Part shown: positions 8,741 through 12,114 of the stretch, in pieces
Position numbering within the stretch: the first letter of the stretch is position 1
Layout: each line of letters starts with the position of its first letter
Assembly: GCA_023417785.1 (NCBI GenBank)
Contig: JAEZEH010000013.1
Coordinates: forward strand, 1 to 12,114
DNA length: 12,114 nucleotides
Direction of reading: 5' to 3'
From: Bacteroidota bacterium
GTDB taxonomy: Bacteria > Bacteroidota > Bacteroidia > Cytophagales > Cyclobacteriaceae
Program-made: the position numbers and the translations under genes
The notes under the pieces: model-generated
Seen by the model: only the letters and a program-made list of their open reading frames with translations
Database searches by the model: none
What the model was told of the DNA's origin: nothing

Positions 8741-8764
8741 TGAAATCGATTTATATCGATTTCA
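8741..8764. promoter_or_regulatory. 24-bp inverted repeat with perfect 10-bp arms (operator-like sites 2 and 3)
   Basis: The arms TGAAATCGAT (8741-8750) and ATCGATTTCA (8755-8764) are perfect inverted repeats around TTAT. Each arm with the spacer also reads as a CGATT-centred site like site 1 (TGAAATCGATTTAT, on both strands), so it may be two overlapping operators or one long palindrome. It sits midway between the two divergent genes, where one bound regulator could control both. The symmetry is directly visible; the regulatory role is inferred. Confidence 0.6.
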
Positions 8765-8780
8765 TATTCCGGAGCATGAA

Positions 8781-8803
8781 TGCAACCGATTTAATTTGTT
8801 GCA
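8781..8803. promoter_or_regulatory. Operator-like site 4 (TGCAACCGATT repeated) with distal TTGCA arm
   Basis: TGCAACCGATT at 8781-8791 repeats the first 11 bases of site 1 exactly, 67 bp further on. The second arm directly after it is degenerate (TAATT), but a TTGCA arm occurs at 8799-8803. It is the copy closest to the GH10 gene, about 95 bp before that gene's preferred start. An exact repeat of an 11-mer in a short intergenic region supports a shared binding protein. Confidence 0.45.
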
Positions 8804-8897
8804 GGTTTTTTGCTAGTTTTAGAGAGTGAGACGGCCGGAATACACACATTTTGCGATTTCAGGTCTCTCCTTAATATCTTCCATTGCTAACTGCAAC

Positions 8898-9986
8898 ATG
8901 ATGATCCGAACACTCCGAATCCTGTCTACAGTCCTGTTTAATACCTTTTTGGTTACCGGTTTCGCACAGGATACCCGAAATGACAACAGAGGCCTGAAAG
9001 ACTATTATAAGGACTACTTCGACATGGGTGTGGCTATCACACCGCGCAATGTGGCAGGCCCCGAGGCAAGTCTTATACTGAAACATTTCAATAGTATCAC
9101 CGCCGAAAACGCGATGAAGATGGGCCCGATCCAGCCGAAGGAAAACGAATACCGCTGGGGCCCCGCGGATACTATTGTCAACTTTGCCAGACGAAACAAT
9201 CTGAGGATGCGCGGTCACACGCTTTGCTGGCATAACCAGGCTCCCACCTGGATGTTCGTAGACGAGGAAGGTGAGCAGGTATCAAAAGAGGTGTTGCTTC
9301 AACGCCTCAAAGATCACATCACTTCAGTCGTGACTCGTTATAAAGGCGCCATTTATGCCTGGGACGTGGTTAACGAAGCCATCGATGACAATGACGAGAA
9401 TTTCTACCGGGAGTCGCTCTTCTATAAAATATGCGGGCCTGAATACATTGAAAAGGCATTTCTTTATGCCCATGAGGCCGACCCCGATGCCTTGCTGTTT
9501 TACAACGATTACAACACTGAAAGCCCGGGCAAGCGCGATCGCATCTATAAGCTTCTGATGCGATTGAAAGCCCAGGGAATCCCGGTCCATGGTGTAGGCC
9601 TTCAGGGTCATTGGTCTATCTACAGTCCCGACGAATCCGCCATCCGAACATCGATCGAAAAATTTGCCGCCTTGCGACTGAACGTCCAGATTACGGAGCT
9701 CGATGTTTCGGTTTATCCTTCCGAATCCGGACGCCGCGAACGACGCGCCGGCGAACCCGATGTATTCACCTCTGATATGATGGAGAAACAAGTCGAACAG
9801 TACAAGACTATATTTAAGGTGTTGCGTGAACAGAAAGGAAAAGTTTCGTCGGTCACTTTCTGGAACGTATCTGATCGCCGAAGCTGGCTCGATAATTTCC
9901 CGGTAAGGGGACGGAAAAACTATCCATTGCTTTTTGATCAGCAGCTCAATCCGAAAAAAGCCTATTGGGAGGTTATTAAGTTTTGA
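8898..9986 (+). CDS. GH10 endo-beta-1,4-xylanase, secreted
   Basis: A 362-residue single-domain GH10 enzyme, the family's normal size without accessory modules. The signal peptide is MMIRTLRILSTVLFNTFLVTGFAQ, type I with no lipobox, so the enzyme is probably periplasmic or secreted. Family motifs appear in order: NSITAENAMKMG (65-76), RGHTLCWHNQAPTWM (105-119), the acid/base Glu160 in WDVVNEA, YNDYN (202-206), GVGLQGHW (232-239), the nucleophile Glu267 in ITELDV, and VTFWNVSDRRSWL (319-331). It cuts internal xylan bonds with retention, and tolerates decorated chains, so it complements the GH30 and GH115 enzymes. An in-frame ATG at 8826 would add 24 residues before the signal sequence and is rejected. 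It is transcribed away from the SusC operon, next to the operator-like cluster. No terminator was found in the 111 bp before the permease gene, so co-transcription is possible. Confidence 0.95.
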   Translation: MMIRTLRILSTVLFNTFLVTGFAQDTRNDNRGLKDYYKDYFDMGVAITPRNVAGPEASLILKHFNSITAENAMKMGPIQPKENEYRWGPADTIVNFARRNNLRMRGHTLCWHNQAPTWMFVDEEGEQVSKEVLLQRLKDHITSVVTRYKGAIYAWDVVNEAIDDNDENFYRESLFYKICGPEYIEKAFLYAHEADPDALLFYNDYNTESPGKRDRIYKLLMRLKAQGIPVHGVGLQGHWSIYSPDESAIRTSIEKFAALRLNVQITELDVSVYPSESGRRERRAGEPDVFTSDMMEKQVEQYKTIFKVLREQKGKVSSVTFWNVSDRRSWLDNFPVRGRKNYPLLFDQQLNPKKAYWEVIKF

Positions 9987-10097
9987 TCTACCCGGGCTCA
10001 TTGACAGATGTTTCACGAATAACACTAACTTTATCGGTGAAGTTGATAATGAGAAGGTGAGTCGGACATAAGTTCAAGTTCAAACCTGACGTAACAC

Positions 10098-11429
10098 ATG
10101 ATTGTTCTTCTTCTGCTGGCAAGTATTGCCCTTATTATAATACTTACCACGCGATTACACCTTCACCCGTTTCTGGCGCTGTTTGTCGTGGCTATTGCTT
10201 ATGGTCTGGCAAGCGGGATGCCTTTACCTCTGATCCTGACTTCAATTCATCAGGGCTTTGGTGAGACGTTGGGAAAGATCGGGCTAATCATTGTCTTTGG
10301 CGTTCTCATAGGAACGTTTCTGGAGAACAGCGGTGGCGCCTATACGCTAGCCGAAAGAATTCTGAAAATTATCGGACAAAAACGCATTTCCACGGCAATG
10401 GCCGCGATCGGATACATTATTTCCATTCCGGTATTCGCCGACAGCGGGTATCTTCTTATCGCTCCACTGGCCAAAAGCTTGTCAAAAAAGGCCGCTATTT
10501 CTATAACGGGGCCTGCGATAGCATTGGGACTGGGGCTAACGGCCTCACACGTAATGGTGCCGCCAACACCCGGACCGATCGCCGCCGCAGGAATACTTGA
10601 TGCTGATGTCGGGCTCGTTATGCTGATCGGACTTCCCATCAGTGCGCTTACGCTGATACCATGTGCTATTTTCGCGACCAGGTTTGCGTCGCGAACTTTC
10701 GTCGAGCCGGTTTCAAATCTTTCAGATGAACAACTATCTCAAACACTCAAGTCCGCTCCAGGGGTTACGTTGTCTTCCATTCCGGTGATTATCCCTATCA
10801 TCCTCATTGTATTGAAATCGGTAATGCAGCCTTATGCAGAAACTATCGATGGAACATTATTTCAGGCTATAGCATTTCTGGGGGATCCTGTCATTGCACT
10901 CTTTATCGGCACGCTGTTATCATTAACGCTTCCGCGGAAATTAAACAAAGATATGCTTTCCTCGTCGGGCTGGGTTGGCCACGCTCTGAAGGATGCAGCG
11001 TCGATATTACTGATCACCGGTGCAGGAGGAATATTCGGCAGGGTTCTGCAGAACTCCGGCATCGCTCAGCTTCTGGGTGACGCGCTTGCCGATGTCAATC
11101 TCAGCATCTGGCTCCCTTTCCTTATCGCGGCCGCGATCAAAACGGCACAAGGTTCATCTACTGTGGCTCTTATCACAGCTGCCTCGATTATCAGTCCGCT
11201 CATGGCCACCCTTGGGTTCACTACACCAATTGAAAAAGCTCTGGTCGTGCTCGCCATTGGCGCGGGATCCGCAGTAGTTTCTCATGCCAACGACAGTTTC
11301 TTCTGGGTGTTGACGCAAATTTCGGGACTGAATGTTCCGACAAGCTACCGGTTATTCACAACAGGTACGTTTATACTCGGAGCGACGGCCGCCACCCTTA
11401 TATTTATAACATATCTTATATTCACCTGA
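10098..11429 (+). CDS. GntP-family aldonate/uronate:H+ symporter
   Basis: A 443-residue, very hydrophobic inner-membrane permease with about 12 or more predicted membrane segments, matching GntP-family length. Family blocks are clear: ISIPVFADSGYLLIAPLAK (108-126), SHVMVPPTPGPIAAAGILDAD (150-170), TAQGSSTVALITAAS (349-363) and GSAVVSHANDSFFWVL (390-405). Members take up gluconate and related sugar acids with protons. Beside xylan enzymes and a probable 2-keto-3-deoxy-acid dehydratase, likely substrates are xylonate or another pentonate, or (methyl)glucuronate freed by GH115; the sequence alone does not decide. It starts 111 bp after the GH10 stop and ends 12 bp before the next gene, so it is probably in one operon with that gene. 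The family is firm, the substrate is inferred. Confidence 0.92.
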   Translation: MIVLLLLASIALIIILTTRLHLHPFLALFVVAIAYGLASGMPLPLILTSIHQGFGETLGKIGLIIVFGVLIGTFLENSGGAYTLAERILKIIGQKRISTAMAAIGYIISIPVFADSGYLLIAPLAKSLSKKAAISITGPAIALGLGLTASHVMVPPTPGPIAAAGILDADVGLVMLIGLPISALTLIPCAIFATRFASRTFVEPVSNLSDEQLSQTLKSAPGVTLSSIPVIIPIILIVLKSVMQPYAETIDGTLFQAIAFLGDPVIALFIGTLLSLTLPRKLNKDMLSSSGWVGHALKDAASILLITGAGGIFGRVLQNSGIAQLLGDALADVNLSIWLPFLIAAAIKTAQGSSTVALITAASIISPLMATLGFTTPIEKALVVLAIGAGSAVVSHANDSFFWVLTQISGLNVPTSYRLFTTGTFILGATAATLIFITYLIFT

Positions 11430-11441
11430 TCAACCAAATCC

Positions 11442-12114
11442 ATGAAATTATACAAGATCAACCAGGGCATAATCATTGAAAACAATAGCAAATTATTTTT
11501 CCTGCCCGAGGAACCCTGGGACGCATTTGTTAACGACGACGACTTGTATCAGAAAATGCTTTCGATCACCGAGTCACATACGCCTGATGAAGATGTGGAA
11601 CGCTTTCTTTCCTCTGATCTTCGGGCACCTATTCATAATCAGGAGATCTGGGCTTCGGGGGTTACCTATTTTCGAAGCAAGGTTGGCCGACAGGAAGAGT
11701 CGAAGGACACTGGCGGTGCGGAATTTTATGCGCGCGTTTACGAAGCAGAACGACCCGAAATATTTTTTAAGTCCAGTGCATACCGATCCGTCGGTCATGG
11801 CGAAAAGGTGAGGATACGACCGGATTCTTCCTGGGATGTGCCTGAACCGGAACTTACACTGATGATCACCAGCTCCGGTAAAATCGTGGGTTATACGATA
11901 GGAAACGATATGAGTTCACGAAGCATCGAGGGTGAGAATCCCCTTTATCTGCCGCAGGCCAAGAGTTACGACAAGAGTGCAGCGATTGGGCCGTGCATAT
12001 ACGTAACAGAGAAGCCCCTCGCCCGTGAAACGTCAATTAATCTTGAAATATTCCGGGGACAAAACAAAGTTTTTGAAGGCACCGTAGCCATTGACCAGAT
12101 TAAACGTTCTTTCG
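11442..12114 (+). CDS. FAH-family protein, probable 2-keto-3-deoxy-pentonate dehydratase, 3' end outside window
   Basis: Only the first 224 codons are present; the gene runs off the right edge. Blocks typical of the fumarylacetoacetate hydrolase superfamily are visible: APIHNQEIWASGVTYFRSK (62-80), a PDSSWDVPEPEL stretch (127-138), GYTIGNDMSSRSIEGENPLYL (150-170, described by its ends GYTIGND and NPLYL), and AIGPCIYV. Glu135, Glu137 and Asp156 fit the metal ligands of the family; their 2- and 19-residue spacing matches, as I recall it, that of the archaeal 2-keto-3-deoxy-arabinonate dehydratase. Within the superfamily the closest look is to KDX/KDA dehydratases (XylX-like), which turn 2-keto-3-deoxy-pentonates into 2-oxoglutarate semialdehyde in Weimberg-type pathways. 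The start ATG is 12 bp after the permease stop. Alternatives are an acylpyruvate hydrolase or another FAH member. Superfamily is firm, the exact reaction is likely but inferred. Confidence 0.85.
   Translation, partial: MKLYKINQGIIIENNSKLFFLPEEPWDAFVNDDDLYQKMLSITESHTPDEDVERFLSSDLRAPIHNQEIWASGVTYFRSKVGRQEESKDTGGAEFYARVYEAERPEIFFKSSAYRSVGHGEKVRIRPDSSWDVPEPELTLMITSSGKIVGYTIGNDMSSRSIEGENPLYLPQAKSYDKSAAIGPCIYVTEKPLARETSINLEIFRGQNKVFEGTVAIDQIKRSF

Larger units (their letters stand above)
8606..8897. promoter_or_regulatory. Divergent control region between the susC-like and GH10 genes
   Basis: This stretch of about 290 bp separates the leftward PUL operon from the rightward GH10 gene and must hold promoters for both. 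It is AT-rich between 8700 and 8825 and contains a cluster of CGATT-centred near-palindromes and repeated TGCAA/TTGCA words, listed separately. I looked for the Bacteroidota promoter pattern (TTTG, then TAnnTTTG about 20 bp later) and found only imperfect matches, for example near 8791-8798 and 8814-8821 on the plus strand, so no promoter is assigned. No coding potential is convincing here. Confidence 0.7.

Noticed and set aside
8791..8821. Possible Bacteroidota -7 boxes (TAnnTTTG-like) ahead of the GH10 gene
   Set aside because: Each candidate has a mismatch and no TTTG element at the right distance upstream, so no promoter is assigned.
8826..8897. 24-residue N-terminal extension of the GH10 enzyme
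   Set aside because: It would place a polar, atypical stretch before a complete signal peptide that starts at 8898; the shorter start fits a secreted enzyme.
9324..10025. Minus-strand open frame of 233 codons opposite the GH10 gene
   Set aside because: Antisense to motif-rich GH10 coding sequence, with no recognisable domain.
9987..10097. Terminator or extra small gene between GH10 and the permease
   Set aside because: No stem with a U-tract and no convincing short coding frame; only a short gttcaa tandem repeat is seen.

Overview
The window reads as a polysaccharide utilisation locus (PUL) of a Bacteroidota bacterium, aimed at (methyl)glucuronoxylan. The phylum call rests on an adjacent SusC/SusD pair, on several lipoproteins with acidic residues just after the lipobox cysteine, and on the lack of clear Shine-Dalgarno sequences at the starts. 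The style suggests Cytophagales, but that finer placement is only a guess.

Left arm, minus strand (about 8605 down to 1): five genes in the order SusC-type TonB-dependent transporter, SusD-type surface glycan-binding lipoprotein, a lipoprotein in the SusE/F position with two IPT/TIG-like domains and a C-terminal jelly-roll domain resembling a carbohydrate-binding module, a GH30 subfamily 8-like glucuronoxylanase lipoprotein, and a GH115 alpha-glucuronidase that is cut by the left edge of the window. The gaps between the first three genes are 6 and 19 bp. A 200-bp leader with two hairpins separates the third gene from the GH30 gene, and an 80-bp gap precedes the GH115 gene.

Centre (8606-8897): a divergent control region. 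It holds a cluster of CGATT-centred near-palindromes resembling LacI-family operators, including an inverted repeat with perfect 10-bp arms, plus a separate 13-bp palindrome close to the SusC start.

Right arm, plus strand (8898 to 12114): a secreted GH10 endo-xylanase, a GntP-family aldonate/uronate permease, and a fumarylacetoacetate-hydrolase-family protein cut by the right edge. The last most resembles the 2-keto-3-deoxy-pentonate dehydratases of oxidative pentose pathways (Weimberg type).

Proposed flow: the GH30 enzyme cuts xylan at glucuronic acid branches at the cell surface, SusCD and the TIG/CBM-like protein capture and import the fragments, GH115 removes the (4-O-methyl)glucuronic acid, and GH10 shortens the backbone. 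The right arm may then take acidic sugars across the inner membrane and send pentonates towards 2-oxoglutarate. The enzyme families are well supported by motifs. The substrate of the permease, the oxidative pathway and the LacI-type control are inferences. No RNA genes, mobile elements or CRISPR arrays were seen.
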